A stretch of 64,000 nucleotides of DNA, from positions 96,608-160,607 of the IMG/VR virus record IMGVR_UViG_3300044618_002782, one strand, 5' to 3'. This document shows positions 17,458 to 25,700 of the stretch, in pieces. A model generated the notes under the pieces. The model was given only the letters and a program-made list of their open reading frames with translations, was not told the origin of the DNA and searched no databases. The stretch's first letter is position 1; every line of letters starts with the position of its first letter. This DNA comes from a virus. The position numbers were made by a program, and so were the translations under genes.

Positions 17458-17982
17458 ATGAGCTCCCTTATGATCGATATCGAAACCATTGGAGTAGCAC
17501 CTGCTGCTACTATTCTAACCATTGCTGCCCAATCTTTTGATCCATTGGGTTCCGGGTACTACAAACAACATTACTATGCTAGAATTGATTTAGACAGCCA
17601 AGAAAATCGTACCATTGACGAAAGCACATTAAACTGGTGGGCTACTCAACCTGCAGTAGCCCGTGACGAAGCATTTGCTGAAGATAATCGAGTACCTCTT
17701 GACCAAGCCTTAGATGAGTTAGGTAAGCTTATTTGGACTAGCAATTTTTTATGGTGTCAAGGCCCTACATTTGACTGCACTATTCTAGAACATGCCTACA
17801 AGAGCTACAATAAACCTATACCTTGGCAATATTTCAAAGTTAGGGACAGCCGAACACTTTGTAGTGTATGGCCCAACCGCCCCAAACCACCCACAACACA
17901 CCATGCATTAGAAGATTGTCGCAAGCAGATTGATCTAGTGCAAGCAACACTTAGACATTTGAACGTTAAGGAATTATCATGA
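17458..17982 (+). CDS. DEDD-type 3'-5' exonuclease
   Basis: A 174-residue protein from ATG 17458 (MSSLMIDIETIG). Motif I is MIDIETIG (D-x-E), motif II is FLWCQGPTFDCTIL (Asp), and motif III is HHALEDCRKQIDL (H-x-A-x-x-D), which together give the DEDDh-type arrangement of the DnaQ/DexA superfamily. PWQYFKVRDSRTLC links II and III. It is closest in feel to the Rv2179c/phage DUF5051 exoribonuclease-like group; T4 has DexA (exonuclease A), about 227 residues. Upstream extension is rejected because it would lie upstream of the promoter. It overlaps the next gene by 4 nt (ATGA). Confidence 0.8.
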   Translation: MSSLMIDIETIGVAPAATILTIAAQSFDPLGSGYYKQHYYARIDLDSQENRTIDESTLNWWATQPAVARDEAFAEDNRVPLDQALDELGKLIWTSNFLWCQGPTFDCTILEHAYKSYNKPIPWQYFKVRDSRTLCSVWPNRPKPPTTHHALEDCRKQIDLVQATLRHLNVKELS

Positions 17983-18617
17983 TTATTGGAATTTGCGGCC
18001 TGATTGGGTCCGGCAAAGACACTGTAGCTGACTACTTGGTAAACGTACACGGGTTTAGGCGTGAAAGCTTTGCAGGCACTTTAAAAGATGCTGTGGCTGC
18101 TGTGTTTGACTGGGATCGTACCTTGTTGGAAGGACGTACCAGAGCCTCCAGAGAGTGGCGCGAGCAACGCGATGAATGGTGGAGCCGCCGTTTAGGACAA
18201 GACATTACACCACGCTGGGTGCTGCAATACTGGGGCACAGAAGTCATGCGCCGCGGATTTCACGACGATATTTGGATTGCTAGCATTGAAAACAAAATAC
18301 GCAACAGCAGCGACAACGTGGTCTTAAGTGATTGCCGTTTCCCCAATGAAATTGCCAGTATTCGCAACGCTGGTGGGCGTATTGTGCGCACTTGTCGTGG
18401 ACCAGATCCCGAATGGTTTCATGCTGCCGAAGTGGTAAATCGTGGTCCTACACTGAATTTGTCCTGGGCCAGTAATCGATCTGTACTAGACACATTCAAG
18501 GTGCATGCCAGCGAAACTGCCTGGGTAGGAACTGATTTTGACCATGTGCTTGACAATAATCATTCAATGGATGACTTGTATGCTCAAGTAGATCGCATTG
18601 TCAAAAATCAGGAGTAA
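17979..18617 (+). CDS. 1: Deoxynucleoside monophosphate kinase (T4 gp1-like)
   Basis: A 212-residue protein with a P-loop GLIGSGKDTVADYL at residues 7-20 and the gp1-type pattern FAGTLKDAVAAVFDWDR, RWVLQYWGTEVMR and VLSDCRFPNEIASI. In T4, gp1 converts dGMP, dTMP and hm-dCMP to diphosphates to feed phage DNA synthesis. T4 gp1 is 241 residues, so this is a compact version. It is translationally coupled to the exonuclease (ATGA overlap), suggesting an early salvage unit: nucleic acid breakdown followed by rephosphorylation. The 3' end overlaps the convergent HNH gene by 17 nt. Confidence 0.85.
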   Translation: MIIGICGLIGSGKDTVADYLVNVHGFRRESFAGTLKDAVAAVFDWDRTLLEGRTRASREWREQRDEWWSRRLGQDITPRWVLQYWGTEVMRRGFHDDIWIASIENKIRNSSDNVVLSDCRFPNEIASIRNAGGRIVRTCRGPDPEWFHAAEVVNRGPTLNLSWASNRSVLDTFKVHASETAWVGTDFDHVLDNNHSMDDLYAQVDRIVKNQE

Positions 18618-18945
18618 TATCACCTGCACGCCAGGGTAGTTCCAATCTGACAATTTCAGCAATACAGTTCAAGCACACTGTTTTTAAGTTTCGTGTTTCG
18701 CAGTTATTTAGATCCCCGTCTACATGATACACAGTCAACTGAGTATGGTGTCTAGCCCGAAACCCACATCTATCACATGTGGGTTTTTTCTTGTAACCGG
18801 CTGTCAGCCATCTGGGTCTGGCTGGTTTGATCTTTTTGTCTTGCCTAATACACACGTTACAACGACTGCGATAGTACAGTTTTTCACGGTGATAGCCATT
18901 TATAGCAGCGGGATTTTTGTTGCAAACCTTGCATAGCGGTCTCAT
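18601..18945 (-). CDS. HNH-type endonuclease / zinc-finger protein
   Basis: A 114-residue protein. Two cysteine pairs open it (CKVCNKNPAA, CNVCIRQ), then PTCDRCGFRA and a core YHVDGDLNNCETRNLKTVC-LNC, an H-x-D-G-x-x-x-N-x-x-x-x-N-L pattern with a CxxC knuckle typical of HNH endonucleases in phages. The first domain resembles a zinc-binding module found in small T4-like HNH proteins. It lies between the dNMP kinase and the tail sheath gene, reading against both, as free-standing homing nucleases often do. Confidence 0.7.
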   Translation of the reverse strand: MRPLCKVCNKNPAAINGYHREKLYYRSRCNVCIRQDKKIKPARPRWLTAGYKKKPTCDRCGFRARHHTQLTVYHVDGDLNNCETRNLKTVCLNCIAEIVRLELPWRAGDITPDF

Positions 18946-19008
18946 ACGACTATTTATTGATTAGACCTTAATCAAGGTATACATAATCACCTGATTTTTG
19001 GTCGATGC

Positions 19009-19016
19009 AATAAATA
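19009..19016 (+). promoter_or_regulatory. Late promoter motif AATAAATA before tail sheath
   Basis: Predicted +1 near 19022. A leader of about 23 nt contains AAAAGGA and precedes the ATG at 19045. Confidence 0.6.
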
Positions 19017-19044
19017 TCATTAACCCATTTAAAAGGATAACATT

Positions 19045-22000
19045 ATGGCACTAGTATCCCCCGGCGTAGAAGTAACCATCATTGATGAGTCCAGCTATCT
19101 ACCAGCAGGTACCAATTCGGTACCTTATATTTTGCTGGCAACAGCACAAGACAAAATTTCTGGTACAGGTGTCACTGTTGCTCCTGGCACCACTGAAGCA
19201 AACGCTGACAAAGTGTATTTAATTACTAGTCAACGCGATCTTGCTGCAACATTTGGTAACCCTTTCTTTTACAAGACAACCAACGGTACACCAATCAATG
19301 GATATGAACTCAATGAATACGGACTGCTTGCTGCACACAGTGTATTGGGTATCAGCAATCGTGCATATATCCAACGTGCAAACGTAGACTTGGCAGAATT
19401 AACAGCCACTTTGGTACGTCCCACAGGTGCACCTGACAATGGAACCACATGGCTAGACACAACACTTACGCTGTGGGGTATCAATCAGTGGAATCAAACA
19501 ACAGGTGAATTTACTGTAGCAACTCCGTTGGTTATTACTGATACCACACAACTAGAGTCCGGAATTCCTGCTGCCAGCTTCGGATCAATCGGGCAATATG
19601 CAGTTGTTGCAACCAACACTGCTAACCCTGTATACTACAAAAACACAGCCAACGACTGGGTACTGGTTGGATCCGACGACTGGAAACTGTCGTGGCCCAC
19701 AGTGCAAGGTACAGAAAGTGTCACTGGCGCAGTATTGCCTGTTGGTGCTGTATTAATTATTAATGGGCAAACTGCAACTGTGCCTGGCGCAGCCACTTTG
19801 GCTGGACTAGTTACTGCCATTAACAACCTTAGCATTGACGGTGTCACAGCCGAAGCTGATTCCAGTAATCGCCTGATTCTTCTTGCTGATAGTTCGGCCG
19901 AAGCCGACGGTTCAACTGCCGACGGCGGTGCTGTCAACATTGAACTAGCAAGCACAGCTGGCCTGCTGACTGCTTTGGGAATCACAGCTGGCACTTACTA
20001 TGCACCAGCTCTACAACAAAGTCCTAACTATACTGTGCCACGTTGGAGAACAACTGATACATCGCCGCGTCCAACTGGTTCTGTGTGGAATAAAACCACT
20101 GACCCTAACTTGGGAGCTAAAATTGTTGTCAAAGAATACAGCACAGTGTTTGGTACTTTTACTACTAAAGCAGCTCCAATATACCAAACTGATCGTGACG
20201 CAAATGCTGCGCTAGATCCTGCAGGAGGTGGCAAGAACATCTCAGCTGGTACATTGTACACTCAATATGATGTGAGTCCAGAAGTAGTACCATCCGGCTA
20301 CAACGACACATTTACGTTGAAGATTTTTGAACGACTGACTACTGGTCCCACAATTATCACTGGTAACACAGTTGATCCAGTGTTTATCAACGGTAACCAA
20401 TTTACCATTCGGACCAGTCAAGCAAACAGTACAGTATATACACCATTTGTTACTGTCACTATAAACGGAACAACAGCAGCTGATTTTGTTGCTGCAGTTT
20501 CGGCTGCTGGCGTTCCCAACGTTAGTGCATCGGTATCGTCAACTGGTCAGATTGTGTTTACACAAAGTATAGGTGGCGTAATTTCTGTTGTGAATACAAC
20601 AGGAACACCTATAACTACAGCTGGTTTCACCACTGCTGTAACAGGAGTGCGCGATGGTACAACAACAGGAACACTGTTGTTGTCAAACTGGGTGCCGTTA
20701 GAATATACAGCCAGTGCCACTGCACCTGATCAAGATCCTGACAACGGTCGTTACTGGTATTACTCTGCTACAAACCAAGTTGACATCATGATCAACACAG
20801 GTTCAGCCTGGGTAGGTTACCAGAATGTATCAAACGATGCACGTGGCTTTAATTTAACACTGACCAATCCAACAGGTCCTATTATCAGTGCAACAGAACC
20901 CTTGTTGCAGACAGACGGGACACCGTTGGTATACGGTGACTTGTGGATTAACACCAGCAATCTTGAGATTTATCCGGTTATCAACCGTTGGCAAATTGTG
21001 GAAGGTGTGGATCAGTGGGTTGTGGTAGACAACACTGATCAAACAACTTCCAATGGTATCTTGTTTGAAGATGCACGCTGGGCACCCAATGGTACTACAG
21101 ATCCAATTGTTGCTGCAATACCATCAATTACTAGTTTGCTGACCAGTAATTATCTTGACATTGATGCTCCTTCTGCAACAATTTATGCAGCAGGCACACT
21201 GTTGTTTAACACACGTCGCAGCGGATTTAATGTCAAAGAATTCCGCACAAATTACTTCAACGCTTTGAGCTTTGATGTTGATCCGTACAATAACACAGTT
21301 GAGTATGTTGTGGGCAACAAGGTACTTTACAACGGTTCTATATACGTAGCGATATTGGGTGGACAAGGCAATCTTCCATCCAATGTCACTTACTGGTCGC
21401 CGTTGGAAACCAATGCATGGGTAACTGCCAGCGGTAACCGTGCAGACGGTTCGCCTAACATGGGTCGTTTGGCAGTTCGTGCAATTATAGTAGCTGCACT
21501 TAAATCTGCTATTGACAGCCAGGAAACCTTGCGCGAAGAGCAAAATGTGTTCAACTTGATTGCTTGCCCGCAGTATCCAGAACTGATCCCCAACATGATC
21601 GCACTCAACAACGAGCGCAGTAACACTGCATTTATTGTAGGTGACACTCCATTGCGCCTTGGACCTGATGGAAATTCCTTAGTGGCATGGGCCAACAACA
21701 ACGGCGGTCTTGGTGTATTTGCTGGCGACAGCATACCTCTAGGTGACCCATATGTTGGTGTGTTCTATCCCAGCTGTCAGACAACTGACTTGTCTGGAAG
21801 CGTAGTAGTTCAGCCTCCAAGTCACATGATGTTGCGTACAATTGTTCGCAGCGACGAAATTGCGTATCCGTGGTTAGCTCCAGCAGGTACACGTCGTGGT
21901 CTAATTGACAATGCTGCGCAGATTGGTTATGTCAACGCACAAACAGGTGAATTTGTATCTATCGCCACAGGCCAGGGTGTACGTGATGTGTTGTACGAAA

Positions 22001-22428
22001 ATCGTATCAATCCAATCACATTCATTCCTGGCACAGGTATTACCAACTACGGTAACAAGACTGTGGCTGCCAGCCCAAGTGCGCTGGATCGCATCAACGT
22101 GGCACGTTTGGTAGCATTTATTCGCGCACGTTTGAACCAAATTGGCAAGAGCTTTGTGTTCGAGCCAAACGATCAGATCACACGCAACGAACTCACCAAT
22201 GCTATTACCGGCTTGATGACAGACTTGGTGGCCAAACGCGGTATCTATGACTACCTGGTTGTTTGCGACTTGAGCAACAACACACCTGCACGTATTGATC
22301 GCAATGAGCTGTATGTTGATATTGCGATTGAGCCTGTTAAGGCGGTTGAATTTATCTACATTCCGGTTCGTCTCAAGAACACTGGCGAAATTGCTGCAGG
22401 GAATGTATCAAGTTCTGCTTCTGTTTAA
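19045..22428 (+). CDS. 18: Tail sheath protein gp18 (large)
   Basis: A 1127-residue protein. The N-terminus MALVSPGVEVTIIDESSYLP is the classic sheath opening. The C-terminal third carries the conserved sheath core: NERSNTAFIVGDTPLRLG, WLAPAGTRRGLIDNAAQIGY, LYENRINPITFIPGTGI, TRNELTNAITGLMTDLV and VKAVEFIYIPVRLKNTGEI. The sheath contracts around the tube to drive DNA entry. T4 gp18 has 659 residues; the excess here lies in the middle (about 130-780), a Thr/Asn-rich beta region with Ig-like or carbohydrate-binding character (TVTINGTTAADFVAAVSAAG). A dedicated late promoter, good Shine-Dalgarno and terminator fit an abundant single-gene transcript. Confidence 0.95.
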   Translation: MALVSPGVEVTIIDESSYLPAGTNSVPYILLATAQDKISGTGVTVAPGTTEANADKVYLITSQRDLAATFGNPFFYKTTNGTPINGYELNEYGLLAAHSVLGISNRAYIQRANVDLAELTATLVRPTGAPDNGTTWLDTTLTLWGINQWNQTTGEFTVATPLVITDTTQLESGIPAASFGSIGQYAVVATNTANPVYYKNTANDWVLVGSDDWKLSWPTVQGTESVTGAVLPVGAVLIINGQTATVPGAATLAGLVTAINNLSIDGVTAEADSSNRLILLADSSAEADGSTADGGAVNIELASTAGLLTALGITAGTYYAPALQQSPNYTVPRWRTTDTSPRPTGSVWNKTTDPNLGAKIVVKEYSTVFGTFTTKAAPIYQTDRDANAALDPAGGGKNISAGTLYTQYDVSPEVVPSGYNDTFTLKIFERLTTGPTIITGNTVDPVFINGNQFTIRTSQANSTVYTPFVTVTINGTTAADFVAAVSAAGVPNVSASVSSTGQIVFTQSIGGVISVVNTTGTPITTAGFTTAVTGVRDGTTTGTLLLSNWVPLEYTASATAPDQDPDNGRYWYYSATNQVDIMINTGSAWVGYQNVSNDARGFNLTLTNPTGPIISATEPLLQTDGTPLVYGDLWINTSNLEIYPVINRWQIVEGVDQWVVVDNTDQTTSNGILFEDARWAPNGTTDPIVAAIPSITSLLTSNYLDIDAPSATIYAAGTLLFNTRRSGFNVKEFRTNYFNALSFDVDPYNNTVEYVVGNKVLYNGSIYVAILGGQGNLPSNVTYWSPLETNAWVTASGNRADGSPNMGRLAVRAIIVAALKSAIDSQETLREEQNVFNLIACPQYPELIPNMIALNNERSNTAFIVGDTPLRLGPDGNSLVAWANNNGGLGVFAGDSIPLGDPYVGVFYPSCQTTDLSGSVVVQPPSHMMLRTIVRSDEIAYPWLAPAGTRRGLIDNAAQIGYVNAQTGEFVSIATGQGVRDVLYENRINPITFIPGTGITNYGNKTVAASPSALDRINVARLVAFIRARLNQIGKSFVFEPNDQITRNELTNAITGLMTDLVAKRGIYDYLVVCDLSNNTPARIDRNELYVDIAIEPVKAVEFIYIPVRLKNTGEIAAGNVSSSASV

Positions 22429-22446
22429 TGTAGTAGCAACACAAAA

Positions 22447-22472
22447 ATGGGGCTTTATGCCCCATTTTTTTT
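22447..22472 (+). terminator. Rho-independent terminator after tail sheath
   Basis: 7-bp stem ATGGGGC/GCCCCAT with TTTAT loop, followed by eight Ts. Confidence 0.85.
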
Positions 22473-22484
22473 GATCATCAAGAT

Positions 22485-22492
22485 CATAAATA
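22485..22492 (+). promoter_or_regulatory. Late promoter motif CATAAATA before tail tube
   Basis: 7/8 match to T4 late consensus. Predicted +1 near 22498 excludes an upstream ATG at 22494 and selects ATG 22515, which has TAGGAGA 8 nt upstream. Confidence 0.65.
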
Positions 22493-22514
22493 ATTGCATA
22501 TAGGAGATATACTC

Positions 22515-23159
22515 ATGTCCGTTTCATCACTCTCAAGAATGACGGTGCCGTTGGCAAGCGATCAATCCAGCCCAACCCAAGGCCTGCTCATGCCCAAGCT
22601 CAAGTATCGCTTTCGAGTGACACTTGAAAACTTTGGCGTAAGTACACCCAGAACAGAATTAACCAAACAAGTTATGGACTTCACAAGACCGTCGGTTTCG
22701 TTTGAAGACATCACAATCGATCTGTACAATTCCAAATTGAAATTGGCAGGCAAGAGCTCGTGGGAAGACACTACTCTCAACCTGCGTGATGATGCCAGCG
22801 GACAAGTTCAGCGCCTAGTTGGCGAACAATTGCAAAAGCAAATGGACTTTTATGAACAGGCCTCAGCACGCTCTGGCGGTGACTACAAGTTCCTGACACG
22901 TTGCGAAATTCTCGACGGCGGCAATGGAAACTTGGTTCCCACTGTGTTAGAAACTTGGGAATTGTATGGGTGCTTCTTGCAAGCAGCTAACTACGGCGAC
23001 TTAAACTATGCCACCAGCGAGCCAGTTACTATTGCACTGACCATTAGATTTGACAATGCATTACAGACTCCGCTTGGTACTGGGGTGGGTATATTTATTA
23101 CTCGTGGTACTAACGGCACGGTAACATCGACTGGTGCTGGAATACCCGGCGACGAATAA
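22515..23159 (+). CDS. 19: Tail tube protein gp19
   Basis: A 214-residue protein from ATG 22515, chosen by Shine-Dalgarno and promoter position. YRFRVTLENFG, SVSFEDITIDLYNSKLKLAG, WEDTTLNLRDDASG and LETWELYGCFLQAANYGDL follow the T4 gp19 layout (FQVEISYLG, IPVGFMNRKINVAGDRTFDDWTVTV, IKGLWPTNVGELQLDW) in order. gp19 hexamers stack into the tube that carries DNA. The protein is somewhat longer than T4 gp19 (163 residues), with a Gly/Thr-rich C-terminal tail. It follows gp18 as in T4. Confidence 0.9.
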   Translation: MSVSSLSRMTVPLASDQSSPTQGLLMPKLKYRFRVTLENFGVSTPRTELTKQVMDFTRPSVSFEDITIDLYNSKLKLAGKSSWEDTTLNLRDDASGQVQRLVGEQLQKQMDFYEQASARSGGDYKFLTRCEILDGGNGNLVPTVLETWELYGCFLQAANYGDLNYATSEPVTIALTIRFDNALQTPLGTGVGIFITRGTNGTVTSTGAGIPGDE

Positions 23160-23168
23160 GGCTAACCT

Positions 23169-24062
23169 GTGTCATCATTCGGCCAGCAGTATATCACCAA
23201 TACTTACGGTACAGAAACTCTTAGGGACTATGCACATGCTCCTAAGTTTTTCCGTGCCAATAGTCTTGAGTATGTACCGCGGGTCAAGTTTCTATTTCAT
23301 GTTTACTTTAATCTCAACACAGATCCACAAACTGGTATTCCAGCCTTACGTAATGTATTCAGTGAGGATCAAGCTACAATTGGCCTATTGGTCAAAACTA
23401 TTCAGTTACCGCAATTTACCATCGCGACAGAAGTACTGAATCAATACAATCGCAAACGAGTAATACAGAAAAAGATAGAATACAATCCTGTGCAAGTAGA
23501 AATGCACGACGACGGCGGCGATCTGATACGTACACTTTGGTATAATTATTTTTCATACTATTACAAAGACCCAAACCAACCTTACAATAATGTTTCATCT
23601 ACTAACGGAGCTGCTGGAGTTGACTCATCGCAGGCCGCGGGTTTCAGTTACAACAATCGTGATATCTATGTCAATGACCGAACAGTAAACGACTGGGGTT
23701 ACATTGGCGAAAGTTTCAACGACGGAACCAATGCCGAAAACGGCAAACCAGCCTTTTTCAGAGACATCACAATTTACGGTTTCGACCAGCACAAGTGGGT
23801 GTCGTATGTGCTGGTCAATCCGTTGATCAGCACCTGGAATCACGACACGTACAATTACAGCGAAGATGGCGGCATCATGCAAAATAGCATGACTATACAG
23901 TACGAAACAGTAAAATACTACTCGGGTACGATCGGAGCAGAACGTCCAGATACTAATGTGGTTGGATTTGCAGATCCCAATGCATATGATCAGATTCTCA
24001 GCCCTTTGTCAACGCGAGATCAGACATCATTCGTCAACGGACAAGGAGGTAATATACCATGA
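23169..24062 (+). CDS. Second tube-fold protein (gp19/gp54-like)
   Basis: A 297-residue protein with a GTG start at 23169 (AAGG 8 nt upstream). It repeats the tube signature: VKFLFHVYFNLNT, LLVKTIQLPQFTIATEVLNQY, KRVIQKKIEYNPVQVEMHDD, IRTLWYNYFSYY and, near the end, NSMTIQYETVKYYSG. This is the order seen in gp19 and in gp54, the baseplate tube-initiator fold. The length is closer to T4 gp54 (320) than gp19, and the Tyr/Asn-rich insert between the strands (about 130-200) is unusual. Tube initiator, tube terminator or a minor tube ring are all possible; a virion tube role is likely. Confidence 0.6.
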   Translation: MSSFGQQYITNTYGTETLRDYAHAPKFFRANSLEYVPRVKFLFHVYFNLNTDPQTGIPALRNVFSEDQATIGLLVKTIQLPQFTIATEVLNQYNRKRVIQKKIEYNPVQVEMHDDGGDLIRTLWYNYFSYYYKDPNQPYNNVSSTNGAAGVDSSQAAGFSYNNRDIYVNDRTVNDWGYIGESFNDGTNAENGKPAFFRDITIYGFDQHKWVSYVLVNPLISTWNHDTYNYSEDGGIMQNSMTIQYETVKYYSGTIGAERPDTNVVGFADPNAYDQILSPLSTRDQTSFVNGQGGNIP

Positions 24063-24367
24063 GTAGGGGTAGTATTTCAGATCTTCAAGCAACTGCAACT
24101 GCATCGGTACTGGGTAACGTCAAGCGAGCCGACATCAACTACAACTTGAGAATGGCCCCACCTGTGCCCACCAATACTAATCCACGGGCTACTGCAGGTC
24201 GCGTTAATAATTTACGAAATGGTCTTCCAGGCGAGAATAGAGCACAGCCCAATCAAACAGGAATTAGCGCACCGTTGATACCAACGCCACCGTTACGCAG
24301 ACAATTTAATTCCACAACTGGCGTAATGGGCGGCGGTGCAGGATCTGACCTACCGATCGCACCATAA
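24059..24367 (+). CDS. Small Pro/Asn-rich phage protein, unknown
   Basis: A 102-residue protein whose start overlaps the previous stop (ATGA). The composition is low complexity: Ala, Asn, Pro, Arg and Gly rich (MAPPVPTNTNPRATAGRVN, PLIPTPPLRRQ), suggesting an extended or disordered linker. No domain seen. It is co-translated with the second tube protein and precedes two small structural or completion genes, so a tail or neck role is plausible. Confidence 0.5.
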   Translation: MSRGSISDLQATATASVLGNVKRADINYNLRMAPPVPTNTNPRATAGRVNNLRNGLPGENRAQPNQTGISAPLIPTPPLRRQFNSTTGVMGGGAGSDLPIAP

Positions 24368-24379
24368 GGACATTTTTAT

Positions 24380-24739
24380 ATGAGTACTGTAAATGCTATA
24401 AATCCCAATGTCGATTTATCTGCTAGAGTATTTGACACATTTGATGCGCCGCAGATACAACTAGATGCCAACGAGTACGACATAGTCAGTAGTTTTTTTG
24501 AATCAATATTCACTGACCAAACTGCAGCTAGAAATCTAACACTGACATTTTTTACCATTGCAGAACAAACCAAGACACCTGTATTGACCTTGCTGGATCA
24601 AGTTGTAGACCAGGACGCCATACAGCTCACAGCCACCATGGCCTATTATCTCAATGGTCTTCGTAGCCCTAGTACATTGCTGGGCGTCAACAGCTCAGTG
24701 ACGCCAAACTTCTATACCGCGCGAAACATAGCAGCATGA
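24380..24739 (+). CDS. Small conserved structural protein of aquatic T4-like phages
   Basis: A 119-residue, mostly helical acidic protein (YDIVSSFFESIFTDQTAARN, TLTFFTIAEQTKTPVLTLLD) ending in GVNSSVTPNFYTARNIAA. That C-terminal pattern is familiar from small structural proteins of cyanophage-type T4-like viruses, but no function is known to me. AAGGA lies upstream of the ATG. The stop overlaps the gp4 start (ATGA), tying it to head completion. Confidence 0.55.
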   Translation: MSTVNAINPNVDLSARVFDTFDAPQIQLDANEYDIVSSFFESIFTDQTAARNLTLTFFTIAEQTKTPVLTLLDQVVDQDAIQLTATMAYYLNGLRSPSTLLGVNSSVTPNFYTARNIAA

Positions 24740-25167
24740 GTAAATTTGCTCAAGGTACCTACCAGCCAGTCAACAAACAAAAATACGCAGGAACACGGGA
24801 TCCAAGATATAGATCCAGTTGGGAATTGGCGTTTATGAACTTTTGCGACCACAACGATCATATACTGCAATGGGCAAGCGAATCAATTTCTATTCCTTAT
24901 CGACATCCGCTCACAGGAAAAATGACCATGTATGTGCCTGATTTTCTAATCACCTACATGAACAAGTCAGGACAGCAGATTGCAGAATTGATAGAAATTA
25001 AACCACGCAAACAAAGTGTGATCGAAGGCAAGATGACCGAAAAAGATCGTATGATTGTGGCAGTGAACTATGCCAAATGGGATTCTGCACAGAAGTGGGC
25101 TCGCCGTAACGGGCTAACATTCAGAGTAATCAACGAAGACAACATCTTTCACAACGGCAGAAGATAG
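24736..25167 (+). CDS. 4: Head completion protein gp4-like nuclease-fold
   Basis: A 143-residue protein: YRSSWELAFMNFCDHNDHIL, then MYVPDFLITYMNKSGQQIAELIEIKPRKQS, with the PDF...E-x-K pattern of a PD-(D/E)xK-type fold. This matches T4 gp4 (150 residues, also called gp50/65), required to finish packaged heads before tail joining. The RYRSSWE start and the KPRKQ motif are the family hallmarks. It sits directly before the small terminase gene, a sensible assembly neighbourhood. Confidence 0.85.
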   Translation: MSKFAQGTYQPVNKQKYAGTRDPRYRSSWELAFMNFCDHNDHILQWASESISIPYRHPLTGKMTMYVPDFLITYMNKSGQQIAELIEIKPRKQSVIEGKMTEKDRMIVAVNYAKWDSAQKWARRNGLTFRVINEDNIFHNGRR

Positions 25168-25169
25168 TC

Positions 25170-25177
25170 GGTAAATA
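25170..25177 (+). promoter_or_regulatory. Late promoter motif GGTAAATA abutting the gp16 start
   Basis: TAAATA then four bases then ATG at 25182. Predicted +1 is within one base of the ATG, with no Shine-Dalgarno. Confidence 0.6.
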
Positions 25178-25181
25178 CGGT

Positions 25182-25670
25182 ATGACCCGTAAACTCGAAT
25201 CCTTGTTTGATCTCCCTTCCTCTGTGTCGGATGAGCTCACTGACCCAACTACCCAAGAACAAACCAGTCTAGAAAATTTACCTGACACCTTGGCTGCACT
25301 CGACAAAATCGAAGCAGCTCTTCCGGCAGTAAAGGGACTGGAATCATCTGATTCTGAAATGGACGAGCTGGCCGGAATGGCAGTGAAAGAATTTCACAAC
25401 TTGCTGGACCTAGGCATGAATGTAGATAGCCGGTATGCTAGTGAAATTTTTGGAGTAGCTAGCCAAATGTTAGGGCATGCAATCACAGCCAAAACTGCCA
25501 AGGTAAACAAAAAACTACGCATGATCGATCTGCAGTTAAAGAAAGCCAAGTTAGATCAAGACACCAACAAAGACGATGCATTGCCGGTTGGGCAAGGTAC
25601 AGTGCTGGATCGCAACGAATTGTTGGCCAGTTTGCTAAAGCGCAATGAATCAGATACACCAAAAAAGTAA
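25182..25670 (+). CDS. 16: Terminase small subunit gp16-like
   Basis: A 162-residue protein, close to T4 gp16 (164). The central helical hairpin (MAVKEFHNLLDLGMNVDSRY, ASEIFGVASQMLGHAITAKT, KVNKKLRMIDLQLKKAKLDQD) follows the gp16 arrangement in which long antiparallel helices form a ring. The C-terminal part (ALPVGQGTVLDRNELLASLL) mirrors the T4 VPTGQMNIQNATVF region. gp16 rings recognise or regulate the DNA end for gp17. Unusually, gp17 lies 8.3 kb downstream rather than adjacent. Confidence 0.75.
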   Translation: MTRKLESLFDLPSSVSDELTDPTTQEQTSLENLPDTLAALDKIEAALPAVKGLESSDSEMDELAGMAVKEFHNLLDLGMNVDSRYASEIFGVASQMLGHAITAKTAKVNKKLRMIDLQLKKAKLDQDTNKDDALPVGQGTVLDRNELLASLLKRNESDTPKK

Positions 25671-25674
25671 TTGT

Positions 25675-25682
25675 GCTAAATA
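25675..25682 (+). promoter_or_regulatory. Late promoter motif GCTAAATA before the internal-protein block
   Basis: Predicted +1 near 25688. A leader of about 13 nt with AGGA precedes the ATG at 25701. It would drive the near-contiguous block to about 31561. Confidence 0.55.
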
Positions 25683-25700
25683 TATCCATAGGACTATGAC

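Noticed and set aside
22494-22514. Upstream ATG extension of the tail tube gene
   Set aside because: It lies at or upstream of the predicted transcription start; the ATG at 22515 has a proper Shine-Dalgarno.
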